Positions 13,819 to 22,028 of a stretch of DNA of 33,751 bases are shown here, piece by piece. A program made the position numbers and the translations under genes. The stretch covers positions 1 through 33,751 of the forward strand of contig JARLJF010000037.1 of NCBI GenBank assembly GCA_031291335.1. Direction: 5' to 3'. The first letter of the stretch is position 1. Each line of letters begins with the position of its first letter. This DNA is from Pandoraea sp. GTDB taxonomy: Bacteria > Pseudomonadota > Gammaproteobacteria > Burkholderiales > Burkholderiaceae. The notes beneath the pieces are model-generated. The model did no database searches and had not been told where the DNA came from. It saw only the letters and a program-made list of their open reading frames with translations.

Positions 13819-15231
13819 ATGTCATCTGTCATCAATACCAATATCTTCTCGCTGGTTGCTCAACGTAACCTGAATACGTCGCAATCGGGCCTGCAGACCT
13901 CGATCACCCGTCTGTCGTCGGGCATGCGCATCAACAGCGCTGCCGACGATGCCGCTGGCCTCGCGATCACGGACCGTATGTCGGCCCAGATCAACGGCAC
14001 GCAGCAAGCTCAGCGCAACGCCAACGACGGTATCTCGCTGGTGCAAACCGCCGCAGGTGCCCTGTCGTCGATCACCGACAACCTGCAACGCATCCGTACG
14101 CTGGCCGTTCAGTCGACGAACTCGACGAACTCGGCTTCGGACCGCGCCGCGCTGGACCAGGAAGTCCAACAGCGTCTGGCTGAAGTGAACCGCCTGGCAA
14201 CGCAAACGTCGTTCAACGGCCTGAACGTGCTCGACGGCTCGATGGGCACGGCGAACTTCCAAGTGGGTGCCAACGCAGGCCAGACCATCTCGGTCAACCT
14301 GCAACAAAGCATGACCATCGCCAGCATCGGTTCGGTCGCTCAAACGAGCTCGGCCACCAACCCGCTGAGCTTCACCGTTGCCGCCCTGAGCGTTCAACTG
14401 GGTGCAGGCACGGCCGTCAACGTCAAGGCTGGCACGTACAACAGCTCGGCAGACCTGGCAACGGCAATCAACACCGCCGCACAATCCGCCGGTTTCACGG
14501 GTAACGTCGCATCGGTCAACTCGTCGGGCGAAATCGCGATCACCAACACCGACCCGGCACAAACGCTGACGGTTGCTGGTGCCGACGCGACCACGCTGGG
14601 CCTGGCCGTTGCTGCTGCCGCCGCGGGTTCGACGACCACGTCGACCGCCGTCGCTTCGACGTTCTCGCAAACGCTGTCCGCAGGTGATCTGGTCCTGACC
14701 GTCAACGGCAAGGCCACGAACATCACCGGCAAGATGAACAGCGCCACCGACCTGGCAAACGCGATCAACTCGTCGAACAGCGGCGTGAACGCGTATGTCG
14801 ACACCACGGGCAAGATGCACCTGAGCTCGGGTTCGTCGTTCCAGATCAGCGGCGGCACGGCGGCAACGCTGACCAAGCTGGGCCTGCCGACGGCTGCCAC
14901 GACGTACGCCACGAGCGGTAGCCTGGCACAAGCTGACGTGAAGACGGTCAACAGCGCCACGCTGATGCTGTCGCAAATCGACTCGGCCATCGGCACCGTT
15001 GACACGCTGCAATCGACCCTGGGCGCTATTCAAAACCGCTTCCAGTCGACGATCTCGAGCCTGTCGACCACGACGCAGAACCTGACCTCGGCGCGTTCGG
15101 GCGTGCAAGACACGGACTACGCTGCAGAAACGGCTAACCTGACCAAGTCGCAGATCCTGCAACAAGCCGGTATCTCGATGCTGGCTCAGGCAAACCAACT
15201 GCCGCAACAAGTGCTGAAGCTTCTCCAGTAA
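13819..15231 (+). CDS. fliC: Flagellin
   Basis: The product is 470 residues, beginning at the ATG at 13819 after AAAGGAG. The N-terminal D0/D1 region (MSSVINTNIFSLVAQRNL, then LSSGMRINSAADDAAGLAI) and C-terminal D1/D0 region (GVQDTDYAAETANLTKSQIL, ending QANQLPQQVLKLLQ) are typical and form the filament core. The exposed middle (about residues 180-376) consists of two similar modules. Each has a strand region, an Asp-Leu-Ala-x-Ala-Ile-Asn helix (DLATAINTAA; DLANAINSSN) and a Val-rich strand, resembling flagellin IN repeats. There is no Cys. Codon use is very uniform, as in highly expressed genes. Expression is driven by the sigma28 promoter at 13701-13727; a terminator (15308-15352) follows. 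The filament is built by export through the apparatus encoded downstream, with FliS as chaperone. Confidence 0.98.
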   Translation: MSSVINTNIFSLVAQRNLNTSQSGLQTSITRLSSGMRINSAADDAAGLAITDRMSAQINGTQQAQRNANDGISLVQTAAGALSSITDNLQRIRTLAVQSTNSTNSASDRAALDQEVQQRLAEVNRLATQTSFNGLNVLDGSMGTANFQVGANAGQTISVNLQQSMTIASIGSVAQTSSATNPLSFTVAALSVQLGAGTAVNVKAGTYNSSADLATAINTAAQSAGFTGNVASVNSSGEIAITNTDPAQTLTVAGADATTLGLAVAAAAAGSTTTSTAVASTFSQTLSAGDLVLTVNGKATNITGKMNSATDLANAINSSNSGVNAYVDTTGKMHLSSGSSFQISGGTAATLTKLGLPTAATTYATSGSLAQADVKTVNSATLMLSQIDSAIGTVDTLQSTLGAIQNRFQSTISSLSTTTQNLTSARSGVQDTDYAAETANLTKSQILQQAGISMLAQANQLPQQVLKLLQ

Positions 15232-15254
15232 GCGCCTGTTTGGCAGAGTTTCAC

Positions 15255-15283
15255 GCCCGGCGGCAATCAGGCCGGGCCGCCGG
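15255..15283. repeat. GC-rich inverted repeats after fliC
   Basis: GCCCGGC (15255-15261) can pair with GCCGGGC (15271-15277). Alternatively CCGGCGGC (15257-15264) can pair with GCCGCCGG (15276-15283). The two foldings exclude each other. No T-run follows, so this may stabilise the 3' end of the flagellin message rather than terminate it. Confidence 0.4.
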
Positions 15284-15307
15284 CGGCGCCACCTTCGCGG
15301 GGGGCGT

Positions 15308-15352
15308 CGCCGCAAGCATTACAAAGGCAGCATTTTTTCGCTGCGGCGTTTT
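15308..15352 (+). terminator. Probable rho-independent terminator of fliC
   Basis: CGCCGC plus AGC (15308-15317, with one bulged A) pairs with GCT plus GCGGCG (15340-15348), followed by TTTT (15349-15352). The loop is long (22 nt) and contains its own small hairpin with a T-run. It lies 37 bases before fliD, so it would set a high fliC to fliD ratio. Confidence 0.5.
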
Positions 15353-15388
15353 GCGCGTTGAGCAACTATTTTAAAGAGCGAGCAATTT

Positions 15389-17491
15389 ATGGCGACTACC
15401 GGCAGTTCTACAACGGGCTCAATTTCGTCACCGGGCATTGGCTCCGGGCTGGACGTCAACGCGCTCGTCACCAGTCTGATGCAGCCGGCAACGCAAAAGC
15501 TCAACTTGCTCAAGTCGCAAGAGGCCAGCTATCAGACAAAAGTGTCGGCGCTCGGCAGTCTCCAATCGGCACTCAGCTCGTTCCAGTCTTCACTGTCGAA
15601 CCTGTCGTCGGCATCGTCGTTCCTTCAGATGACCGCCACGCCGGGCGACGCGACATTCCTGACGGCTTCGGCAGATACCACGGCAAAGGCTGGCAGCTAT
15701 ACGATCAACACGACGCAACTGGCGCAGGCACAAAGCCTGTCGACGAGCGGCGTGTCGGACCCCGCCGCCTCGATCGGCAGCGGCGCGTCCACCAAGCTGA
15801 CCTTCAGCTTCGGCACGATTTCGGGCGGCACGCTCGCCAACGGCACGTACACGGGAGCCAGCTTCTCGCCGAACGCGCAGCAGGCCCCGTTCAGCGTCAC
15901 CATCACGAACACGAACAACTCGCTGCAAGGCATTCGAGACGCCATCAACGCCGCCAACGGCGGTGTCACGGCCACGATCGTCAATGACGGCAGCGCCACG
16001 CCGAACCGTCTGGTCCTGACCTCGACGCAGACCGGTCAGACGATGAGCATGAAAGTGGACGTCGCTGCTGGCGGCGACACCGCGCTCACGAACATGTTGG
16101 CGTATGACCCCACCGGCACTCAGAACCTGACGCAGACGGCTGTGGGCCAGAACGCCAACCTGACCATCAATGGTCTGGCCGTGTCGAGCCCGACCAACAC
16201 GGTGAAGAGCGCCGTGCAGGGTCTGACGATGAACCTGCTCAAGACCGGCTCGACCACCGTCAACGTCAGCAACAACAGCGATGGCGTGACCAAGGCGGTC
16301 AACGATTTCGTCAGCGCATACAACACGTTGCATGCGGCTATCGGCAAGCTGACGTACTTCGACAAGTCAAGCGCCACGCCGGGCAGCACCTCGAACAACA
16401 ACGGTCCGCTGATCGGTGACACGACCACGCAGATGATCACAACGCAGATCCAGCAGATCCTAAACGGCAAGCTGCCGGGGGTCTCGGGGTCGGTGCTGAC
16501 TTCGCTCGCAGATATCGGCGTGACGTTCCAGGCGGGTGACGGCACGGGCAGCGCCACCGATACGTCGGGGCAGCTCGCGGTCGATACGACCAAGCTGCAA
16601 AAGGCCATCACCTCGGGGGGCTTCGCTCAACTCGCCTCCTTGCTCGCCACCAACGGCACGACCTCGGACAGCCTGATCAGCTATCAGGGTTCGACCAGCA
16701 ATACGCAGCCGGGCCAGTACGACGTGGTCATCACGCGCCTGGCGACCCAGGGCACGCTCACGTCGAACGCCACGCTGGCCGCGAACACCGTCATCGACGG
16801 CACCAACAATACGTTGACGGTGCAGGTCGACGGCAAGAGCACGTCCATCACCATCCCGAACGGCATCTACACGCCCGACAAGATGGCCGCAGCCTTGCAG
16901 GCGGCGATCAACGGGAACTCGCAGTTCGCCGCCAATAGCTCGACCGTGACCGTCAAGCAAACCAACGGGGTGCTGTCGATTACGTCGAACCGTTATGGCT
17001 CCGCCTCGAACGTGCGCGTCACGTCGGGCAACGCCCTGACCGCGCTGTTCGGCACGGGCGTCTCGCCTAGCGTCGATGGCGTAGACGTGGGCGGCTCGAT
17101 CGGCGGCGTGATCGCCACGGGCAGCGGTCAGTTTCTGACCGGCGCGGCGGGTTCGCAGACCGATGGCCTCAAGATTCAGGTCACCGGCACCAACCTCGGC
17201 AACCGCGGCACCATCAACTTCTCGCAAGGCTACGCGTCGCTGCTGTCGAACCAGGTCAGCAACTTCCTGAGCGCCAAGGGCGCCATCAGCACGGCCCAGT
17301 CGAACCTGAACGCCAGCATCAAGCAGGTGCAGCAGCAGGAAAGCGATTGGCAGGATCAGATGACGCAGATGCAGAATCGCTATCTGGCGCAGTTCACCGC
17401 GCTCGACGCGACCATGTCGAAGCTTCAGAACACCAGCGATTACCTCAAGCAGGTGCTGGGTGGTTCGTCTTCGTCGTCTTCGTCGAAGTAA
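15389..17491 (+). CDS. fliD: Filament cap protein (hook-associated protein 2)
   Basis: The 700-residue product is long for FliD (about 450-500 is common). The N-terminal FliD motif GIGSGLDVNALVTSLM is at about residues 16-31, followed by a coiled-coil region (LNLLKSQEASYQTKVSALGS). The C-terminus has the FliD pattern NQVSNFLSAKGAIS, QQQESDWQDQMTQMQNRYLA and TMSKLQNTSDYLKQVL, and ends in SSSSSSSK. In between, a module starting AGSYTINTTQLAQAQSL (about residue 99) seems repeated from PGQYDVVITRLATQGTL (about residue 440), which explains the length. FliD caps the filament and folds incoming flagellin. The ribosome site is modest. The gene starts the fliD-fliS-fliT-fliK-like-flhX run. Confidence 0.97.
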   Translation: MATTGSSTTGSISSPGIGSGLDVNALVTSLMQPATQKLNLLKSQEASYQTKVSALGSLQSALSSFQSSLSNLSSASSFLQMTATPGDATFLTASADTTAKAGSYTINTTQLAQAQSLSTSGVSDPAASIGSGASTKLTFSFGTISGGTLANGTYTGASFSPNAQQAPFSVTITNTNNSLQGIRDAINAANGGVTATIVNDGSATPNRLVLTSTQTGQTMSMKVDVAAGGDTALTNMLAYDPTGTQNLTQTAVGQNANLTINGLAVSSPTNTVKSAVQGLTMNLLKTGSTTVNVSNNSDGVTKAVNDFVSAYNTLHAAIGKLTYFDKSSATPGSTSNNNGPLIGDTTTQMITTQIQQILNGKLPGVSGSVLTSLADIGVTFQAGDGTGSATDTSGQLAVDTTKLQKAITSGGFAQLASLLATNGTTSDSLISYQGSTSNTQPGQYDVVITRLATQGTLTSNATLAANTVIDGTNNTLTVQVDGKSTSITIPNGIYTPDKMAAALQAAINGNSQFAANSSTVTVKQTNGVLSITSNRYGSASNVRVTSGNALTALFGTGVSPSVDGVDVGGSIGGVIATGSGQFLTGAAGSQTDGLKIQVTGTNLGNRGTINFSQGYASLLSNQVSNFLSAKGAISTAQSNLNASIKQVQQQESDWQDQMTQMQNRYLAQFTALDATMSKLQNTSDYLKQVLGGSSSSSSSK

Positions 17492-17513
17492 GCCCGGCTC
17501 CTGGATATCGCTC

Positions 17514-17948
17514 ATGTACGGTCAAAACGCCGCCAACGCTTATCGCAAGGTCGGGCTCGAAACGGGCGTGATTGCCGCGAGCCCGCACCAGCTCATCATC
17601 ATGCTGTTCGACGGTGCCAAAGCAGCGCTCACGAAGGCTCGCGTACACTTTGAAGACGGTCGCATCGCCGATCGCGGACAAGCGCTCTCGAAAGCCATCG
17701 GCATCATCGGCGGACTGCGCGACGGCCTGAACATGGAAGTGGGCGGGGAACTGTCCCGCAACCTGCGCGATCTGTACGACTACATGGGGCGGCGTCTGCT
17801 CGAGGCCAACCTGGAGAACGACGTCGCCAAAGTACGAGAAGTCGACACCCTGCTCGACACGATTGCATCGGCCTGGCGCGAGATCGCTCCGGCGGCCGGC
17901 ACGGGTGCCCCCGCCGCACAAGCGGGCACCGGAGTGCGTTATGAATGA
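17514..17948 (+). CDS. fliS: Flagellin export chaperone
   Basis: The 144-residue product starts at the ATG at 17514, giving MYGQNAANAYRKVGLETGVI, the typical FliS N-terminus; upstream codons of the frame belong to the fliD end in another frame. The helical bundle includes SPHQLIIMLFDGAKAALTKA and LYDYMGRRLLEANLENDVAK, the most conserved FliS region. FliS binds the disordered C-terminus of flagellin in the cytoplasm, preventing premature polymerisation and guiding it to the export gate. A Gly/Ala/Pro-rich tail of about 15 residues follows the fold. It lies 22 bases after fliD and overlaps fliT by 8 bases. Confidence 0.96.
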   Translation: MYGQNAANAYRKVGLETGVIAASPHQLIIMLFDGAKAALTKARVHFEDGRIADRGQALSKAIGIIGGLRDGLNMEVGGELSRNLRDLYDYMGRRLLEANLENDVAKVREVDTLLDTIASAWREIAPAAGTGAPAAQAGTGVRYE

Positions 17949-18279
17949 AGCCACGACCTTGCTGAACTGCTACGAAAGTATTGCTGGTCTCACGGAGCGC
18001 ATGCTCGGTGTCGCACGCGATGGCGACTGGGACGCACTCATCGATCTCGAAACGCAGTACCGGGCTCAGGTCGATTCCATCAAGCAGCTTGACGCGGCGT
18101 TACCGCTCACCGACGATGAGCGTTCGCGAAAGCACGCCATCATTCGGCGCATTCTGGCTGACGACGCGGCGATTCGCGACCTCGCGGTGCCGCATCTGGC
18201 GCACCTTGACGCGATGATCAACAACACGCGCCGTCAACGTGCCCTGCACGAAGTCTACGGCCTGAACCTGGGCACCTGA
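17941..18279 (+). CDS. fliT: Flagellar export chaperone FliT
   Basis: The 112-residue all-helical product starts at the ATG at 17941, overlapping the last eight bases of fliS. It shows the FliT pattern of a first helix (LLNCYESIAGLTERMLGVAR), GDWDALIDLETQY, then LPLTDDERSRKHAIIRRIL and a basic C-terminal helix (INNTRRQRALHEVYGL). FliT is the chaperone for the cap protein FliD and in enterobacteria also restrains FlhDC. Sequence similarity in this family is low, so the assignment rests as much on size, helix pattern and position after fliS. Confidence 0.9.
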   Translation: MNEATTLLNCYESIAGLTERMLGVARDGDWDALIDLETQYRAQVDSIKQLDAALPLTDDERSRKHAIIRRILADDAAIRDLAVPHLAHLDAMINNTRRQRALHEVYGLNLGT

Positions 18280-18303
18280 GGCGCCCGCATCTCGGAGTAA
18301 GGC

Positions 18304-19728
18304 ATGGCCGGTCTGGACTCGGTGCTGGCCACGACGCTCGCACGGCGACTCGATTCATTGCTCGGTCTCGGGCAGGGCGTGTCGTCGACGAACGCTCCGA
18401 GTGCTGTCGCCGGCACGCAGCCGACAGGTGACGCCACCTCGGCACTCGGCGACCTCGCCACCCGGACATCCCCCGCCGCCGTCGGTCTCGGCAACACGCT
18501 GGCGCAAACCGCTGCGCGAACGCCGACCCCCGTTCAACAGGCAACGCTTTCCGCTGCCGCACGCACCATCGATACGATCCTGCGTCTCGCGCCCGACTCA
18601 CCGGGTCCGGTGCAGGCCGGCACGCCCGTGTGGCCCGCCGCGCCCGGTACCGGCGCCCCGGCTTTGGCGCCACTGCTGGCCGCCGCATTGAAGGAAGCGC
18701 TGTCGACCAGCGGACTGTTCTACGAATCGCATCTGGCGCAATGGGCGTCGGGCAGCCGCTCGTTCGAGCAATTGCAGGCCGAGCCGCAGTTGCGCTGGCC
18801 GGCATCGGCCAATCTGGCCGCGCAATTGCGGGCAGCCGGCGCCGACGCCACGTTGCCGGGCCCCGGCCCGCTCACACGCTTGCTGGGCCCGGCCGCGGCT
18901 GAAGCCTCACTGGCGGGCGCATGGCCAATGCCCGGTCCGGCCGCTTCGCCGACGGCGAGTCCGTCGTCCGCGCAGCCCGGGCTACCGGGACAAACAGCGC
19001 CGGGCGACGCCACCGATGGCGGTTTGCATGCCGCCGCCAATTTGCCCAATACCGCGAACGCACTGGCGCATGCCGCCAGCGTGGCGCATACCACGAGCAG
19101 CGTGCTGCCGAGCGGCCGCGAGGGCGACGCGTTGCTCGCCGCCGGCGATGGGAACACCAATGCCAATGCCGCACAGCATGGACCGGCCGGTGCGATTGCC
19201 GCCGTCGCGAATGCACCGGCCGAGAGCGTGACGCTCGTGCGCCAGCAGCTCGACATGCTGGTCAATCCGCAATTTCAGTGGAATGGCGCGGCGTGGCCGG
19301 GTGCGCCGATGGAATGGCAGGTCGAAGAACGCCCGGGGCAGCCCGCACCGGGCGAGGCGGCAGCGCCGTCGACGTGGCACACGCACCTGCGTCTGACGCT
19401 CCCGTCACTGGGGACGGTCGACGTCAATATCGGCTTGTCCGGCCAACAACTTCAGGCGCGTTTGCTGACGGACTCGGCGGCGTCGGCGGACGTGCTCTCG
19501 CACGAAGGCGAGACGTTGCGTCAACGGCTGGCCGCAGTCGGCCTTATCGCGAGCCAGTTGTCGTTCGGCGCGCTGGGTGACGACGCTGACGCCGGATCTG
19601 CCGGCGTCGATGCGCAGGTGGTAGGCAGTAGCGTTGGCGTTCATGCGACTGCCCGAACGGTCGATGGGTCGACCGAAGCGGCAGCGCTGTCGGCTGTGGA
19701 TATTGCGCAACCGGGAGGTGATGCATGA
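18304..19728 (+). CDS. FliK-like protein (second Flg_hook-domain protein)
   Basis: The 474-residue product begins at the ATG at 18304 after GGAG. Most of it is a low-complexity Ala/Pro/Gly/Thr-rich chain. The last third is a FliK C-terminal (Flg_hook) domain: WHTHLRLTLPSLGTVDVNIG, LSGQQLQARLLTDSA, GETLRQRLAAVGLIASQLSF. Canonical fliK lies separately at 27934-29355, so this is a paralogue. The LNPPDLG motif of canonical FliK is replaced by LTLPSLGTVDVNI. It overlaps the downstream flhX gene by four bases (ATGA). This FliK-like/FlhB-C-like arrangement resembles the ylqG-ylqH pair of Bacillus, which suggests a modified export-switch role; that is inference. Confidence 0.85.
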   Translation: MAGLDSVLATTLARRLDSLLGLGQGVSSTNAPSAVAGTQPTGDATSALGDLATRTSPAAVGLGNTLAQTAARTPTPVQQATLSAAARTIDTILRLAPDSPGPVQAGTPVWPAAPGTGAPALAPLLAAALKEALSTSGLFYESHLAQWASGSRSFEQLQAEPQLRWPASANLAAQLRAAGADATLPGPGPLTRLLGPAAAEASLAGAWPMPGPAASPTASPSSAQPGLPGQTAPGDATDGGLHAAANLPNTANALAHAASVAHTTSSVLPSGREGDALLAAGDGNTNANAAQHGPAGAIAAVANAPAESVTLVRQQLDMLVNPQFQWNGAAWPGAPMEWQVEERPGQPAPGEAAAPSTWHTHLRLTLPSLGTVDVNIGLSGQQLQARLLTDSAASADVLSHEGETLRQRLAAVGLIASQLSFGALGDDADAGSAGVDAQVVGSSVGVHATARTVDGSTEAAALSAVDIAQPGGDA

Positions 19729-20090
19729 CGTTGCCACCGGAGCGTCGGGCGGCGGTCGCGCTGGCCTACGGCGCGAAAGACACGGCACCGCGCGTGGTGG
19801 CGAAGGGCTACGGCCTGCTCGCCGAGACCATCGTGCGCACGGCGCGCGAGCACGGACTCTATGTGCACGAGTCGCCGGAACTGGTGAGCCTGCTCACGCA
19901 GGTCGACCTCGATCAACGGATTCCCGCGCAGCTCTATCAGGCAGTGGCGGAGTTGCTCGCGTGGCTCTACAAGCTCGAAGCGGGCCGGGGCGGCAAACCG
20001 CCGCCACTACCGCCGGGCATCGCTCCCCCAGAGGGTCAGGCAGACACCGCTGCTGCCGTCCCGCCCTCGTCCTCCGAGCCGTCCGCCTGA
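19725..20090 (+). CDS. flhX: FlhB C-terminal-domain paralogue (FlhX/FhlB type)
   Basis: The 121-residue product matches only the cytoplasmic C-terminal part of FlhB: AAVALAYGAKDTAPRVVAKG, LLAETIVRTAREHGLYVHES, VDLDQRIPAQLYQAVAELLA and WLYKLE. The FlhB autocleavage motif NPTH and the transmembrane region are absent; the protein starts just after where the cleavage site would be, so it resembles the released fragment. A Pro/Ser tail follows. In other bacteria FlhX can partly replace the FlhB C-terminal fragment in export switching. It is translationally coupled to the FliK-like gene. The start at ATG 19725 is fixed by the ATGA overlap. Confidence 0.9.
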   Translation: MTLPPERRAAVALAYGAKDTAPRVVAKGYGLLAETIVRTAREHGLYVHESPELVSLLTQVDLDQRIPAQLYQAVAELLAWLYKLEAGRGGKPPPLPPGIAPPEGQADTAAAVPPSSSEPSA

Positions 20091-20342
20091 CAACGCAGGC
20101 GCTAGGTCGTACCGCGATGGATCAAATCGCGTGCGACGTGACGTTTCCGAATTCCTGTCGACACCACTGACGGCCTGGTCACGCCAAACGCCCGTTAGCC
20201 AAGGCTCACACGCCATTCTTGGCGAGCATCGACGTTGCCTCGTCGGTTCGAAACACGGGATCTCAATAGCATTACCCATGCGCGCTGCGGTGTCGTTACC
20301 GCGCAAGAGCTTTTTTCGAAACCGCTTTTTCCCCGACTCCAT

Positions 20343-21542
20343 ATGGACGGCATCCTTAGCCCCTTTAATCCCGGCGCTGGCGCAGCGCCGCCAGTCTTAT
20401 CCGGACGCGACGCGATCCGGGAGGACGTGCGCATTTGCATCGAGCGTCTTCGAATTGGACGCCATGCCAACGCTCAGTTGCTGATCGGCCTGCGCGGTGT
20501 TGGCAAGACAGTGTTGCTTGAGCGTCTGCTTTTCGACGCCGAGCAGCAGGGCGCGATCACCGTGCATCTCGAAGCGCCAGAGGTGAAATCGTTGCCTGCG
20601 TCGCTCGCACTTTCGCTACGCGTCGCACTTTTGCGCATGAGCCGAACGCAAGCGGCAAAGGACGCCGTCATTCGCGGGTTGCGCGCACTTGCAGGATTTG
20701 TCAGCGGGCTGAAGGTCATTTATGGCGATATCGAGGTCGGACTTGACTACCCGCCCGAGCCCGGACTGGCCGATTGCGGCGATCTCGAGCTTGACCTCTG
20801 CGCGTTGCTTGTGGAAGCGGGGCGCGCGGCGCAGGCTGCCCAAACGGGACTCGTCATTTTCATCGACGAATTTCAGGGCATGCCGCAGCGGCAGTTGTCG
20901 TCGTTGCTTTACGCGCTGCATCGATGTACCCAATATCGGCTGCCGGTGATTCTGATCGGCGCCGGCTTGCCCCCGTTGATCAAGAAGATCGGCGATGCCA
21001 AGTCCTACGCCGAACGGATGTTCGAGATCCACGATATCGGTGCGCTCTCAGACGCCGATGCCCGCAGTGCGATCGCCTCCCCAGCAAAGGAGGCAGGCGT
21101 TGCCATCGCCTCAGACGCGTTGGACGAGATCGTCGAACAAACCGGCGCTTACCCGTATTTTCTTCAGCAATGGGGCAAACTTGCGTGGAGGGCAGCAAGT
21201 GAAAGCCCGATAACCTCCGAGCACGTCAGGCAGATATCGGTTTCCGCAGTCGACGCGTTGGATAGACACTTTTACCGCTTCCGCCTCCACCGGTTGACCC
21301 TCCTGGAGCGGCGATATCTCCGCGTCATGGCGGAATTGGGTGAAGGGCCTCACGACCCCCACGCCGTGGCAGCCGAGTTCGGCGAACCGGTCGAGGCGCT
21401 CGAACCTATCCACTGCGACCTCATCACCAAAGGCATGCTGTACAACACCATGCTGGGGGGCACCGCATTCACCGTGCCGCGTTTTCATGAGTATCTGAAA
21501 CGTGCCATGCCGGAGATCCCGATGCACGCCAACGCCGCTTGA
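20343..21542 (+). CDS. Orc1/STAND-like P-loop ATPase inside the flagellar cluster
   Basis: The 399-residue product from the ATG at 20343 begins SPFNPGAGAAPPVLSGRD, the entry typical of Orc1/Cdc6-like AAA ATPases. Walker A is GLRGVGKT (about 49-56), Walker B is VIFIDEF (Asp about 175), and VILIGAGLP is a sensor-1-like strand. A lid region follows (ALSDADARSAIASPAKEAGV to GAYPYFLQQWGKLAW). The C-terminal about 90 residues look like a winged helix (LTLLERRYLRVMAELG to VPRFHEYLKRAMPE), so DNA or protein binding is likely. The ribosome site is weak. It is flanked by flhX and convergent fliE and separated from flhX by 252 bases. No flagellar function is known for this family, and the gene may be an insertion. 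Function unassigned. Confidence 0.85.
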   Translation: MDGILSPFNPGAGAAPPVLSGRDAIREDVRICIERLRIGRHANAQLLIGLRGVGKTVLLERLLFDAEQQGAITVHLEAPEVKSLPASLALSLRVALLRMSRTQAAKDAVIRGLRALAGFVSGLKVIYGDIEVGLDYPPEPGLADCGDLELDLCALLVEAGRAAQAAQTGLVIFIDEFQGMPQRQLSSLLYALHRCTQYRLPVILIGAGLPPLIKKIGDAKSYAERMFEIHDIGALSDADARSAIASPAKEAGVAIASDALDEIVEQTGAYPYFLQQWGKLAWRAASESPITSEHVRQISVSAVDALDRHFYRFRLHRLTLLERRYLRVMAELGEGPHDPHAVAAEFGEPVEALEPIHCDLITKGMLYNTMLGGTAFTVPRFHEYLKRAMPEIPMHANAA

Positions 21543-21608
21543 CGGATAAACCGGCCCATTCAGTTCTCGGCACGGCGAGCGTGTTTTCAATCTGACGACA
21601 ACAAAAAA

Positions 21609-21628
21609 GCCCCGTCGACGGACGGGGC
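21609..21628 (-). terminator. Rho-independent terminator of fliE (possibly shared)
   Basis: GCCCCGTC (21609-21616) and GACGGGGC (21621-21628) form a perfect 8-bp stem with loop GACG. On the minus strand the stem is followed by TTTTTT, so it is a strong terminator for fliE. On the plus strand, after the ATPase gene, only TT follows. Confidence 0.85.
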
Positions 21629-21692
21629 TTCCTCGGGTGCCGGATGCCATCCGGCGGGGTGTCGCTGCGGCCGGACCGCTAATCGACTGACC

Positions 21693-22028
21693 TCACACCT
21701 GCATATTCATCACGGTTGTGTAGGCCGAAACGAGCTTGTTGCGAACTTGCAGGCTCATCTGGAAGCCAATGTTGGCTTTTTGCATGTCGACCATGACGTC
21801 GTTGAGTGCCACCCCCGGCTCGCCCATTTCAAAAGCGCGCGCCTGGGACTCTGCGCCATTCTGTGCCGACGACACCCGTTTGAGCGAGGCTTCCAGTTCC
21901 GACGCGAACCCGCCCGTCGCCGATGCGGCACCCGCGCCAGCGCTGGACGTGCCCATGATCGAGCCCGCTGCCTGCGACGCCACGCCGCCCAGCTTCTGCA
22001 ATACCGATTCGATCCCCGGAATGGCCAT
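21693..22028 (-). CDS. fliE: Flagellar hook-basal body complex protein FliE
   Basis: The 111-residue product starts at the ATG at 22028, preceded by GAGGAC on the minus strand. It begins [13 protein letters not shown], has a Gly/Ala/Ser linker, then [36 protein letters not shown] and ends [18 protein letters not shown], the conserved FliE C-terminus. FliE is the small periplasmic junction protein linking the MS-ring to the rod and is exported by the flagellar apparatus. It is transcribed alone, divergent from fliF, and ends at the terminator at 21609-21628. Confidence 0.97.
   Translation of the reverse strand: MAIPGIESVLQKLGGVASQAAGSIMGTSSAGAGAASATGGFASELEASLKRVSSAQNGAESQARAFEMGEPGVALNDVMVDMQKANIGFQMSLQVRNKLVSAYTTVMNMQV

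Noticed and set aside
13822-15315. 497-codon open frame on the minus strand opposite fliC
   Set aside because: It mirrors the uniform codon use of fliC; its translation is Arg/Val/Gly-rich without domains, and no ribosome site was seen. Antisense frames of this kind are common in high-GC genes.
17461-17489. TCG/TCT trinucleotide run at the 3' end of fliD as a phase-variation repeat
   Set aside because: It is short, imperfect and in units of three at the C-terminus (poly-Ser tail), so slippage would not switch the gene off.
20247-20322. Two copies of TTCGAAAC upstream of the ATPase gene
   Set aside because: Only two 8-base copies 60 bases apart with no further structure; likely chance.
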